Shown: piece by piece, positions 27,833 to 37,463 of the stretch
Layout of the letters: each line of letters begins with the position of its first letter
How positions within the stretch are numbered: position 1 is the stretch's first letter
Assembly: GCA_002897615.1 (NCBI GenBank)
Contig: BDTX01000021.1
Span: forward strand, 1-64,000
From: a bacterium BMS3Bbin14
GTDB taxonomy: Bacteria; Desulfobacterota; Desulfobulbia; Desulfobulbales; Desulfobulbaceae
Direction: 5' to 3'
Length of the DNA stretch: 64,000 bases
Made by a program: the position numbers and the translations under genes
The notes under the pieces: model-generated
The model's database searches: none
What the model was told of the DNA's origin: nothing
What the model saw: only the letters and a program-made list of their open reading frames with translations

Positions 27833-28181
27833 ATAAGATTATTATCAACTGAATCGGCCCGAATTAGTCGCTTCCGGACGAACACCAACCAATAACGCTT
27901 ACGGCATTTTTCTTGCCTTTTGGCAGGAAATCCAGTAAGCAAAACATACATGATGTATTAAATTTGGAGTGAAAATTAGATATCGATTTAGATATGTTAC
28001 GAACTATTTTCAGCTTTAAAGCAGTACCCGGCGCCCAGCCGAACTCTTGGCCGGCCCCATGGCAGTTCATCAATTTAACCTCAAACCACCTTCTTGCCGG
28101 CCGCCGGTCTCTGCGCCCTCGACAAGGCAGTGTTGTGTTTTATCCTCTGCCACTGCCAAAATCGGCACCAGGCCTGTTGCA

Positions 28182-30611
28182 ATGATTAAAGACGACAAAC
28201 TCTCTGACGTCATCGGCACGCTGCACAAGCTGACCACCGCTATATTCAGTGACGCGATTCAACGCAAACTCATCCTCGATAACCTCACGGAAGCGGTTTT
28301 CACCGTGGATATCGATTTCAAGATCACCTCTGTCAATAAAGCCGCTCAAGGTATAACCGGCATTTTGGAAAAAGATGTCCTGGGCAAAACCTGCACCGAG
28401 GTTTTTTCTTCCCCCACTGAAGAACAATTCTGTGTCATCGACCAGGTATTAGAAGAAAAACGCCCAGTTACCAAACTCACAAGGCATCTCCAGATTGGCG
28501 ACCGGCTCGTCCCTGTTATGGTCAACGCCGCCCCGCTCACGGACAACAGAGGAGTAATTGTCGGGGGAGTCCAGTCATTTCAGGAAATTCAGGAAATTTT
28601 TCAACGCCAGCTGGTTTTCGACAGCGCTTTTGACGGCGTCTTTACCGTGGATATGGATTTTAATATCACCCTGTTCAACAAAGCCGCGGAACAACTGACC
28701 GGTTTCAAACAGGACGAGGTCCTGGGCAAACCCTTCAGGGATGTTCTTTATTCTCATGCCGACCTGGGCCTCCCGGAAACAACGCCTCTGATCACGGCCA
28801 TTCAAACCGGCCACCCGGTGATCGAGGAATGCATTTATATCAACACCGCTGACGGCGATATCCTCCCGGTGAGCGTCAGGGCCGCACCGCTTATAGATAC
28901 CAGGGGGGTGATGATCGGCGGCGTAAAAAGCTTCCGTGACAATACGGACCGGATACAGACCAATCTCATCCTGGACCATGTTATTGACGGGGTCTTTACC
29001 ACGGATAAAAACGGCAAAATTACTTCTTTCAACAAGGCCGCAGCCAATATCACCGGTTTTGACCGGCAAGAGGTGCTGGGAAAGTCCTGCCATGATCTGT
29101 TCGCCTCGGAGCGCTGCGAACAGCGAATGGCCCAGTTCGCTCAGTTCGGCTCCTCCGCGGAACCCTGGATCGACAAACATTTTTATCTCAAGGCAAAAGA
29201 TGACCGGATCGTGCCGGTATCCATGAGCAGCGTCCCCATTGCCGACCAGCGCGGCAACCTGCTGGGCACGGTACAGACTTTTCGTGATGTCACCCACGAA
29301 CTGCAAAACAGTTTTATCCTGGACAGCGTAACAGACGGCGTTTTCACCGTGGACCAGAATTTTATCATCACCTCTTTCAACAAGGCGCTTGAAAAAATTA
29401 CCGGCTATACCGCTGCCGAGGCGCTGGGCCAAAAATGCAGTGAAACCTTCAGGTCCGAACTTTGCGGCACCGAGAAATGTCCCATGGCGGAAGCCATGAC
29501 CTCGGAGCCGAATGCCGCCGCTCAGAATACCAAGATCCGCAACAAGAAGGGGCAGCCCGTGCCCGTGAATGTGATTGCCACCGCTCTCACGGACGATGAC
29601 GGCAACGTGATCGGCGGCGTGGAAACGATCAGGGATCTCACCGAGATTACCGAACTCCGCCGCAAACTCTCCCCGGAAGGCACTGAACACGGAATCCTGA
29701 CCCGGAGCCCGAAGATGCGGAAAATCCTCTCCGTGCTGCCGGAATTTGCCAAGAGTGACGCCACCATTCTTATCCTTGGCGAAAGCGGGACCGGTAAAGA
29801 ACTGATCGCCCAGTCCATTCATGCCCAGAGCAACCGCAGTGACAAGCCGTTTGTCGCCGTTAACAGCGGAGCCCTGCCGGACACCCTGCTGGAATCGGAA
29901 CTTTTCGGCTACAAGGCCGGGGCGTTTACCGATGCCAGGAAGGACAAAAAAGGGCGTTTTGCGGCCGCCGAAAAGGGGACCTTGTTCCTTGATGAAATCG
30001 GCGACATTTCCCCGGCCATGCAAGTCAAGCTGCTCCGGGTCATCCAGAGCCGAACATACGAGCCCCTGGGCTCCAATGCCCCGATCAAGACTGACGTCCG
30101 GATCATTGCCGCCACCAATAAAAAACTGGAGGAAATGGTCAGCCAGGGGACATTTCGCGAGGATCTGTACTACCGGCTGAATGTAGTCAAAATCGACCTG
30201 CCCCCTCTGCGGGAGAGGATCGAGGATGTCCCCCTGCTGATAGAACACTTTATCAACAGATTCAACGAACAACGCGGCCGCCATGTCGAGGGCGTCTCGG
30301 AGGAAGTTCTGTCGCTGCTCATGCACATTGAATATCCCGGAAATATTCGCGAACTTGAAAATATTATCGAATACGCGTTTATCCTCTGCCACGAGGGGCT
30401 GATTCTGCCCCGGCATCTGCCCGAATGGCTGGCGGGCCGGAGCGACACAAGCATCTCCGGCCCGCTTACCCTCAGGGAGATGGAAAGAAAGGCCATTATG
30501 GAAGCGCTGCGACGCAATGATGACCAAAAAATGAAAACGTGCCGGGAGCTGGGCATATCAAAGGATACACTCAGAAGAAAACTGGCGGCCTATGGCATCT
30601 CGGATTCCTGA
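28182..30611 (+). CDS. Sigma-54-dependent activator with four PAS domains
   Basis: The 809-residue regulator has four tandem PAS domains (about 20-125, 130-245, 250-360, 365-480). Each starts with a similar block such as ILDNLTEAVFTVDIDFKITS, suggesting internal duplication. The AAA+ domain follows with Walker [10 protein letters not shown], the sigma-54 contact loop as GAFTDA instead of GAFTGA, and Walker B GTLFLDEIGD; the C-terminal Fis-type helix-turn-helix is CRELGISKDTLRRKL. PAS3 and PAS4 contain Cys pairs (SELCGTEKCPMAEAM) that could bind a metal. The start at 28182 is chosen because upstream residues look non-coding. Targets are unknown; it is beside nifV but is a different type from NifA. 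Confidence 0.9.
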   Translation: MIKDDKLSDVIGTLHKLTTAIFSDAIQRKLILDNLTEAVFTVDIDFKITSVNKAAQGITGILEKDVLGKTCTEVFSSPTEEQFCVIDQVLEEKRPVTKLTRHLQIGDRLVPVMVNAAPLTDNRGVIVGGVQSFQEIQEIFQRQLVFDSAFDGVFTVDMDFNITLFNKAAEQLTGFKQDEVLGKPFRDVLYSHADLGLPETTPLITAIQTGHPVIEECIYINTADGDILPVSVRAAPLIDTRGVMIGGVKSFRDNTDRIQTNLILDHVIDGVFTTDKNGKITSFNKAAANITGFDRQEVLGKSCHDLFASERCEQRMAQFAQFGSSAEPWIDKHFYLKAKDDRIVPVSMSSVPIADQRGNLLGTVQTFRDVTHELQNSFILDSVTDGVFTVDQNFIITSFNKALEKITGYTAAEALGQKCSETFRSELCGTEKCPMAEAMTSEPNAAAQNTKIRNKKGQPVPVNVIATALTDDDGNVIGGVETIRDLTEITELRRKLSPEGTEHGILTRSPKMRKILSVLPEFAKSDATILILGESGTGKELIAQSIHAQSNRSDKPFVAVNSGALPDTLLESELFGYKAGAFTDARKDKKGRFAAAEKGTLFLDEIGDISPAMQVKLLRVIQSRTYEPLGSNAPIKTDVRIIAATNKKLEEMVSQGTFREDLYYRLNVVKIDLPPLRERIEDVPLLIEHFINRFNEQRGRHVEGVSEEVLSLLMHIEYPGNIRELENIIEYAFILCHEGLILPRHLPEWLAGRSDTSISGPLTLREMERKAIMEALRRNDDQKMKTCRELGISKDTLRRKLAAYGISDS

Positions 30612-30726
30612 GCCGCCCGCCCGTCCTGATTGTACACATCCGAGGCGCTGCCGCATTCTTACAGGTTTGCGGTAGAGAATATGTTTTGCATCCCCGGAGA
30701 ATGGTTACTGTACAGGTAAGAGGACA

Positions 30727-32709
30727 ATGAAAATAAAATCAAAGAAACTGATTCCCTATGCCTGGGGTCTTGCCGCCCTCTGGATCGTCATGGGCACCAT
30801 AGTCATGGCGATCTCGCTGGCCTGGAATATCCAACGCCAACATAACGAAACTATCCAGCTCGCTACCCTCGAAGCAAAAACCGTCTATGAAAAAGACATC
30901 ATCTACCATAAATGGGCGACTGAGCATAAGGGCGTTTTCGTGCCGATCACCAAGCAAACACAGCCGAATCCCTATCTTGCCAACATCCCGGGCGTCAACA
31001 TAACCACCACCACCGGAGAACGACTGACACTAATCAACCCGGAATACATGATCCGTCAGGTCTACGGCATGCAGACCAAGGATTTCGGCCCCATTGAACA
31101 TATAACCAGTCTTGACCCCAAACGGCCGGGGAACGCCGCCGATCCCTGGGAGAAAAAGGCCCTGGAATCATTTGAAAAAGGCAAGAAGAAAGCCATTGCC
31201 GTGGAAAAAATCAACGGGGCGCTCTACCTGCGCTACATGCGCCCCATGATTACGGAAAAGGGCTGCCTTAAATGTCATGCCGTGCAGGGTTACAAGGTTG
31301 GTGATATTCGGGGCGGGATCAGCGTTTCCATTCCTATGGCGCCACTGCTGGCCATTGCCAGGGCGCACAACATCTCTACCTATGCGGTTCATATTACCTT
31401 CTGGGTACTGGGGATGACCGGGATTATTCTCGGCATGTACTGGCTGACCCTGACGATCCGGGAACGCGAGAAAAATGAGACCAGGACTAGGTCCATTATC
31501 GACAACATGCTCGACGGACTCATAACCCTGGATCAAAATCACAGAATCAAATCGTTCAACCCGGCGGCAGTCAGGCTCTTCGGTTACAAGCCGGAAGAAG
31601 TGATCGGCAAGAGTATCTATACCCTGTTCCGCCTCCCCGATAAATACCTGCGACAGGTTGACGACGCTGATTACCAGAACGAAGAATTTATACTGGTGAC
31701 CGATAATCCCTACGAACTGACCGGCTGCCGCAAGGACGGTTCCACCTTTCCCGTGGAGATTTCATTCAGCGAAACCCTGTCGGGAGAAGATCATATCGCC
31801 ATTGCCATGGTCCGGGATCTTACCGGGCGCAAAAAAGCCGAACAAGCGCTCAGAGACAGCCAGGATCGCCTGATCAAGCAGGAAAAACTGGCATCACTCG
31901 GCACCATGGTTGCCGGCATCGCCCACGAGATCAACAATCCCGCCCAGGCCATCGGTTTTTCCATGGAAGGCCTGAAGATGAATGTGGAATATGTTAAAAA
32001 ATTTCTCAACGAACTGAAGAAGTGTTTGAGCACCGACAATGAAGACCTTGTTAAGCACAGGGAACAACTCCATAACCTGTCTGAAGAACTCGACCTGGAT
32101 CTGGTCTTGGAGAATATTGACGATATCGCGGCAAGAAATATTGAATCGGTTGTCCGTATCAACAAGATTGTCAAAAGTACCAAGAGGATGGCCCATTTTG
32201 AAGATGACTTCATCTCCTGTGATCTGAATACCATTATCAATGACGCCATAACCCTGGCCCACAGCCAGATAAAATATGACATGGAGGTCCAGCTGGATCT
32301 GGCGCCGGATATCCCGGAATTCCAGGGCATGCCGCAGGAACTCGGGCAGGTCTTCATCAATTTGATTATCAATGCCAGGGACGCCGTTAAAGAAAAGGGG
32401 CTGACCAAAAAAGACGGTCTCCTTAAAATCTCCAGCCGCTACAATGCCGGGACAGATCAGATTGAGGCCTGTTTCGAGGATAACGGTATCGGTATCAAGG
32501 AAGAAATCATCTCTAAAGTCTTTGATCCTTTTTTTACGACCAAGGGACTTGGTCTGGGTACCGGCCTGGGGCTGAACCTCTCTCATCTAATCGTCGAGGC
32601 CCATGGCGGGCATATCGACATTAAAAGTGTTTACGGTGAAGGGACCTGTTTTATGGTCATCCTGAAGGCCACTGCTCCCAACTATCCAGGCAAGAAAAAA
32701 AAAGGCTGA
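30727..32709 (+). CDS. Sensor histidine kinase with c-type heme (Tll0287-like) domain
   Basis: The 660-residue kinase begins with a membrane segment (about 10-35), then a periplasmic Tll0287-like (DUF3365) domain (about 40-205) with a heme c attachment motif GCLKCHAVQG at about 178-187, and a second membrane segment (about 215-240). A PAS domain (about 255-365), a HisKA region with GIAHEINNPAQAI and an HATPase domain (DNGIGIKEEI, GLGTGLGLNLSHLIV) follow. Covalent heme suggests sensing of redox state or a gas ligand. It is followed after 18 bases by an unusual response regulator, which is probably its partner. AAGAGGA precedes the start. Confidence 0.93.
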   Translation: MKIKSKKLIPYAWGLAALWIVMGTIVMAISLAWNIQRQHNETIQLATLEAKTVYEKDIIYHKWATEHKGVFVPITKQTQPNPYLANIPGVNITTTTGERLTLINPEYMIRQVYGMQTKDFGPIEHITSLDPKRPGNAADPWEKKALESFEKGKKKAIAVEKINGALYLRYMRPMITEKGCLKCHAVQGYKVGDIRGGISVSIPMAPLLAIARAHNISTYAVHITFWVLGMTGIILGMYWLTLTIREREKNETRTRSIIDNMLDGLITLDQNHRIKSFNPAAVRLFGYKPEEVIGKSIYTLFRLPDKYLRQVDDADYQNEEFILVTDNPYELTGCRKDGSTFPVEISFSETLSGEDHIAIAMVRDLTGRKKAEQALRDSQDRLIKQEKLASLGTMVAGIAHEINNPAQAIGFSMEGLKMNVEYVKKFLNELKKCLSTDNEDLVKHREQLHNLSEELDLDLVLENIDDIAARNIESVVRINKIVKSTKRMAHFEDDFISCDLNTIINDAITLAHSQIKYDMEVQLDLAPDIPEFQGMPQELGQVFINLIINARDAVKEKGLTKKDGLLKISSRYNAGTDQIEACFEDNGIGIKEEIISKVFDPFFTTKGLGLGTGLGLNLSHLIVEAHGGHIDIKSVYGEGTCFMVILKATAPNYPGKKKKG

Positions 32710-32727
32710 AAAAAGTTAGGTGAGGAT

Positions 32728-33822
32728 ATGATGCAACAAGCCGGTTCCAGGGACAAACAAACCATCGTGATCGTCGATGATGAACAACCTATCCTGACAG
32801 AACTCAAAATTCTGCTGGGCAGGACCTATAACATCCATACCTTTGTCAATCCGGAAGAAGTGGAACCCTTTGTGGATCAAAACGCGGTGGACATGATCAT
32901 TTCGGATGAGATGATGCCGGAGATGAGAGGGAGTGCCCTGCTGGCCCTGATTCATGAAAAGCATCCGGATATCTGTAACATTGTCCTGTCCGGCCAGGCG
33001 GAAAAGGACGACATTGTCCGCGCCGTCAATGAAGGCCATATCTTCAGTTTTCTGTACAAGCCGGTAGAAAGACAGCAGTTGCTGCATGTTATCCAGAACG
33101 GACTTGAAAACCGCAACATGAAACGCATGCTGGCGGAGCAGAACATCAAGCTGAAAGAGTACAACGAAAATCTTGAGCAGATGGTGGCGGAAAAAACCGC
33201 GCAACTGGTCAAGGCCTATGACCGGCTGAAAATGCTGGATGCAGACAAGATGTCATTTCTCATCTACCTGTCCCAGGAGATGGATTCGTCTCTTGACCGC
33301 ATCCAGAAACTTGCCGAAGCCCTGTTAAACTATTTTGCCTTTGCCGGTCACGAAATAAGAGTGAACCGTACACCGGTTTCCCTGAAAGCCGTTTTACAGG
33401 AACTCCTGCAGGAGGCCGACCGGGAAATCAAGCAAGCCGGCATTATGCTGGAGATGACCGTGAGCGACGACCTCATGGCGCTGGCCGACCCCGACACCCT
33501 CAGAACGGTATTGAGGACCATTGTCGACAATGCCCGGATATTCACCCCGGAGGGCGGCAAAATCACCATCTCGGGTGAGTCCGCAGACGGCAGGGTCCGA
33601 CTCTGCATTGCCGATACGGGCCAAGGAATTGCGCCCGAAAACCTGGAAAAGATCTTCACTGCCTTTGCCATCGACCGGGCGAACCGTCACCCTGACGGTT
33701 TCGGCCTGAACCTGCCCATGGCCCGGACCATCATCAACGCCCAGGGCGGCAGAATCCGGGCAGAGAGCGAAGGGCCGGGCAAGGGCGCCCGTTTTTATCT
33801 CGAACTGGACGCGGCATCCTGA
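32728..33822 (+). CDS. Response regulator fused to a histidine-less kinase-like module
   Basis: The 364-residue protein has an N-terminal receiver (about 10-125) with the phospho-Asp in MIISDEMMPEMRG, a coiled-coil linker (about 130-170, LEQMVAEKTAQLVKAYDRLK), a HisKA-like helical pair and an HATPase domain (VDNARIFTPEGG, DTGQGIAPENL, GFGLNLPMARTII). Where a HisKA domain has SHE-(L/F)RTPL, this has YLSQEMDSSL: the phospho-accepting His is replaced by Gln. It may therefore not autophosphorylate, and may use ATP binding as an output or modulate the neighbouring heme kinase. It is co-transcribed with that kinase. Confidence 0.88.
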   Translation: MMQQAGSRDKQTIVIVDDEQPILTELKILLGRTYNIHTFVNPEEVEPFVDQNAVDMIISDEMMPEMRGSALLALIHEKHPDICNIVLSGQAEKDDIVRAVNEGHIFSFLYKPVERQQLLHVIQNGLENRNMKRMLAEQNIKLKEYNENLEQMVAEKTAQLVKAYDRLKMLDADKMSFLIYLSQEMDSSLDRIQKLAEALLNYFAFAGHEIRVNRTPVSLKAVLQELLQEADREIKQAGIMLEMTVSDDLMALADPDTLRTVLRTIVDNARIFTPEGGKITISGESADGRVRLCIADTGQGIAPENLEKIFTAFAIDRANRHPDGFGLNLPMARTIINAQGGRIRAESEGPGKGARFYLELDAAS

Positions 33823-33925
33823 GCGTAACTCATCACAGGATATATAACTAGGCGGTTTCACGTACTCCTGAGCGGCCGCCAGACGCCGTCACCTTCGCCC
33901 TCGCTTTTTCGCCGGTTCAAGGTGC

Positions 33926-34882
33926 TCAATCCAGGAGCCGCTTCTGGCCCTTGATTTTCTGCAGGCGGCCGATCGACTGGGTCACCTCCAGGACACCCAG
34001 GTAGTCGCCGGTGCCATTGTACACGGGAAAATAACGGATCAGAATCTTGTCATCCCGGAAATCGATCCAGAACTCGGCCTGGTCCCTGGTCTTGTCTTTA
34101 AAGCCTTGAACAATTTCATCGACCATGGCTACGCTCTTTTCAGGATGACATTTCGAGACCTTGCGGCCGATGACCGAGCGGGTGCGCGGAAAGAGTTTTT
34201 CCCGGTCGAGACGGTTAAAATACGCCACCGTATCTTCGGCATCCACAAAGGTGACTTCAAAGGGAAGGGTTTCCATGATCCCTTCCAACTGCTCATAGGA
34301 GAGGTTGTAAATAAGCCCTTTTTTCCCAGTCAGGGCCTCTTCAACTTCATCGACCATGGCCAGGAAGCGTTCCTGCGCCGCCGGGCCGTAGGCCTCCGTA
34401 TCAATCCGGTTAAAGGCGGCCAGCATGTCGGCATTGTCCTCTTCCCGCATGAATCTCCGGGCCATTGGATAGAGGACATCATTTTCCTTCCAGATATGTT
34501 CCGCCCTGATTTTAAGATATTCCAGGCCCTTTTGCCGAAACTCCTCTTTCGTTTCAGAGGTGGCCGCACTCAGGCTGCCGATGTCGGCCATCATCCTGGC
34601 AAGCAGTTCACGCTCCATCCGATGCTCCGCGAGCATCACCCCGAGAGGCCCGCCGCTGACCGGGACGCCGAATTTTTCCATCAAGGGGAAGAGCTGCTCC
34701 TCTTCCTTGCGATTGTGGATCTTGTCACCGAATTCGAGCAGGAAATCAAGGGCTCGTATCACCTGTACCGGCTGGTCCAGGGTGGCGTCAAGGTTATCAA
34801 GGCATTCTTTGAGCACCGCCATGGCCCGCTCAATCATCTCATGTTCGGCAATCAGAAAATCATCCCATCTTGAATATTTCAT
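33926..34882 (-). CDS. DUF438/hemerythrin-like protein with PAS domain
   Basis: The 318-residue protein begins with a hemerythrin HHE-type region (FLIAEHEMIERAMAV at about 8, HNRKEEEQLFPLM at about 60, LAEHRMERELLARM at about 90), which can hold a di-iron site. The C-terminal part is a PAS domain (about 215-310, EVTFVDAEDTVAYFNR) as in DUF438 proteins. Such proteins are linked to sensing of oxygen, NO or iron in anaerobes. The start at 34882 is preceded by GGAGG; 11 more codons upstream are open but lack this support. A TTGAC-N4-GTCAA palindrome lies 115 bases upstream. Confidence 0.85.
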   Translation of the reverse strand: MKYSRWDDFLIAEHEMIERAMAVLKECLDNLDATLDQPVQVIRALDFLLEFGDKIHNRKEEEQLFPLMEKFGVPVSGGPLGVMLAEHRMERELLARMMADIGSLSAATSETKEEFRQKGLEYLKIRAEHIWKENDVLYPMARRFMREEDNADMLAAFNRIDTEAYGPAAQERFLAMVDEVEEALTGKKGLIYNLSYEQLEGIMETLPFEVTFVDAEDTVAYFNRLDREKLFPRTRSVIGRKVSKCHPEKSVAMVDEIVQGFKDKTRDQAEFWIDFRDDKILIRYFPVYNGTGDYLGVLEVTQSIGRLQKIKGQKRLLD

Positions 34883-34996
34883 TGTCCACCTCCGGTTGAA
34901 AAATAATGCGGGCAACTATGATCATCAGAGACACAAAACGACCCGCCATTCGTTCATCGTCTGGATTGATGATGACATAATAGAATATAACAGACA

Positions 34997-35010
34997 TTGA
35001 CTTGAGTCAA
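34997..35010. promoter_or_regulatory. FNR/CRP-type palindrome
   Basis: TTGACTTGAGTCAA has the half-site spacing of FNR/DNR-type sites (TTGAT-N4-ATCAA), with C/G in place of T/A. It is 115 bases upstream of the DUF438 gene on that gene's strand. The remainder of 34883-35415 holds no gene that I can support. The assignment is by pattern only. Confidence 0.4.
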
Positions 35011-35415
35011 AAAAAAGACGGGAACAGAGGGGGTTGCGGCGATTTTTTCCTTTCCGGATAATCACCGGATCCGCCCCGCATGCATGCATAACACTCCCTT
35101 TCCATACCATAAAAAAACCCTCTGCCCCGCAGCTTTCCGAACCGCGCCGTTTCCGGGCACATGAAATATGAAGCTATGCAGATTACAGACAGCATGTCGA
35201 GCATATTCATACAATACGGGGAAAGAAGGATAACTGCGAAAGACCACGGAATCACGGCATAAAATTATTTTACCGGCCGGTACGGTTCGCTGCCAAAAAA
35301 ACATGTGTATCTATTTGAACCGCTCTGAATTTTAATGATATAATATGTTTTAGGGATTATCGTCATCCGGATGGCACGATTCAAAAACCTTGGCAACGAA
35401 GCAGGGAGGAACCGA

Positions 35416-37377
35416 ATGAACAAAACAATAAAACGACTTTCGGTAGCTATAGCCGCAATCGTCGTTCTTTTGATAATCGCCGCCCTCTCCCTGCCCCTGC
35501 TCATCAATCCAAATAACTATAAAGAGACCATTACCAACCTGGTCCGGGAAAAAACCGGGCGGACTCTCTCCATTCCCGGTGACATCAAACTGCACGTCTC
35601 GCCCAGCCTGAATGTTGTTTTCAGCCTGGGCAAAGTGAGCCTTTCCTCCGGCCGGAATTTCCCCGACAGCCCATTTATCTCCAGCCGGCAGGTTGAAACA
35701 CAGCTTGCCCTGTGGCCGCTGCTCACCCGGAAACAACTCCTTATCAACCACATCACCCTTGAGGGGGTCAACGTTCACCTGCTGCGAAACGCCAGGGGCC
35801 TGAACAATTGGGACGATCTTACCGGAGGCGGCCGGGCCGGGGCCGCTGAACGGCCGGCGGCAAAAATGAAAAAAACAGGAGAAAAATCCGGGCAGGGACT
35901 GGCCGGCCTTGACGTGGGCGGAATAGATGCCACGGATATCAACGTGGAGTATGTCGATCAACAGACCGCCAGAACCATCAAGCTCAACAACCTGAATCTG
36001 GTAGTCGGCCGCCTCCGTGAAGGGCGGCCTTTTCCCGTCAAGGCGGCATTTGACCTGTCCATGGATGAAGGCGGCCGACAATCTCTGGCCGCCAGGATTC
36101 AGGCCCGGACCGAACTGACCCTGTATCTGTCGCAAAAACATTTTGTCATCGACGGTTTGAGCCTGAAGGGCCTGCTCAAGGGCACGGGCCTGCCGTCACC
36201 TGGGCTGGCCCTGGAACTGACGGCGGACGCGGATCTGAACCGGGAAGACCTGACAATCAAGCCGCTTCACCTGAAAATCGACGACACGATCGTTGACGGA
36301 ACGGCCACGATCAGGAATCTGAAAAACCCCTCGTATAATCTCGCTCTCCAGCTGAATCAACTTGATCTTGATCGATACCGGACAAAACAGCCGGCCGCAA
36401 CACCAAGCAATGAGATCGGGCCGCAGGGAAAAACGAAACAGCAACCCGTCCTGGGTCCGGAAAAATCTGAAGAACGGCATAAGAAGCAAAATAATGACCT
36501 GATTCCCGTCCAGCTTCTGCGCAGCCTGAACTTTACCGCGGATATCAGGGTGGACAGCCTCAAAGCGGCCGGGCTGACCTTGTCCAAGGTCCGGCTTCAG
36601 GCCTCCGGCCAAGATGGGCGGATACGGCTGGACCCGCTGGCAGCCGGTCTCTATGGCGGGACACTTTTGCTCCGGGGCGACATTGACGCCCGCCCCGCTG
36701 TCCCGCAAATGCATTTAACCGGGAAACTGGCAGGCGTGCGGCTCGGCCCCCTGTTCCGGGATATGACCGGCCGGGAGGAGATCACCGGCAAGGCCGATAT
36801 TCAGGCCGGGATCGCGACCCGGGGATTGACGAAAAAGGAACTGCTCCGCCATGCCGACGGGACGGTAAGCCTGACCCTGGCTGACGGCAAAATTGCCCGG
36901 CTGCAAATTCTCCAGACCATTCGCGCGGCCAAGGCCTTGATCGACAAAAAAACCCTGGTTGCCGAATCTTCGCGGCAACCCACCGGCTTCGCCAGGTTGA
37001 CGGCCACCGGGGTCCTGACCAACGGGGTGTTCAGGAATAATGATCTGCGAGCCGAGTCGGAACTCATGGCCGTGAAAGGGAAGGGCACCGTTGACCTGGT
37101 CAATGAACGGATTGACTACCTGCTGACCATCTACCTGACCCGGGGGCTTGACCGTGACCGGAAAACCGGTCTTGTCGACTTGAGCAAAACGCCCATCCCC
37201 TACCGGGTAAAGGGGAGTTTTACCCATATCAGCCAGTCGGCCGCCCTGGAAGGTATCCTCATCAACGAAGGGAAAAAGGCCCTGATTAACGTCTTGCAGA
37301 AACAGGTTGGGAAAAATTCGAAAAATGATGCCGGAGCGCTTATTGACCAGGGATTAAAGAGCCTTTTCGGGAATTAA
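35416..37377 (+). CDS. AsmA-family inner-membrane protein
   Basis: The 653-residue protein has one N-terminal membrane anchor (about 10-32) and a long periplasmic part. The anchor is followed by LSLPLLINPNNYKETI and LVREKTGRTLSIPGDIK, which match the AsmA N-terminal pattern, and the C-terminal third (about 410-600, GTVSLTLADGKIARLQI and GKGTVDLVNERIDYLL) matches the AsmA C-terminal domain. AsmA-like proteins are large bridge-like or outer-membrane-biogenesis factors that influence lipid traffic. The start at 35416 is chosen for GGGAGGAACCG just upstream. It is flanked by genes in other orientations, so monocistronic. Confidence 0.9.
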   Translation: MNKTIKRLSVAIAAIVVLLIIAALSLPLLINPNNYKETITNLVREKTGRTLSIPGDIKLHVSPSLNVVFSLGKVSLSSGRNFPDSPFISSRQVETQLALWPLLTRKQLLINHITLEGVNVHLLRNARGLNNWDDLTGGGRAGAAERPAAKMKKTGEKSGQGLAGLDVGGIDATDINVEYVDQQTARTIKLNNLNLVVGRLREGRPFPVKAAFDLSMDEGGRQSLAARIQARTELTLYLSQKHFVIDGLSLKGLLKGTGLPSPGLALELTADADLNREDLTIKPLHLKIDDTIVDGTATIRNLKNPSYNLALQLNQLDLDRYRTKQPAATPSNEIGPQGKTKQQPVLGPEKSEERHKKQNNDLIPVQLLRSLNFTADIRVDSLKAAGLTLSKVRLQASGQDGRIRLDPLAAGLYGGTLLLRGDIDARPAVPQMHLTGKLAGVRLGPLFRDMTGREEITGKADIQAGIATRGLTKKELLRHADGTVSLTLADGKIARLQILQTIRAAKALIDKKTLVAESSRQPTGFARLTATGVLTNGVFRNNDLRAESELMAVKGKGTVDLVNERIDYLLTIYLTRGLDRDRKTGLVDLSKTPIPYRVKGSFTHISQSAALEGILINEGKKALINVLQKQVGKNSKNDAGALIDQGLKSLFGN

Positions 37378-37463
37378 GCGGCAGGCGGCAAGAGCAAGGT
37401 GACGGGGCCGCATGATCTGCTCAAGGGCTCGAAGACAACGGTTTCAAAACATATTTTCGGCCG

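Noticed and set aside
30096-30130. Inactive sigma-54 activator because of GAFTDA
   Set aside because: I believe variants at this Gly occur in working activators of related bacteria, so loss of function cannot be claimed from this alone.
28182-30611. Naming the four-PAS activator as a second NifA
   Set aside because: It has four PAS domains rather than GAF, a GAFTDA loop and no link to nif promoters other than lying next to nifV.
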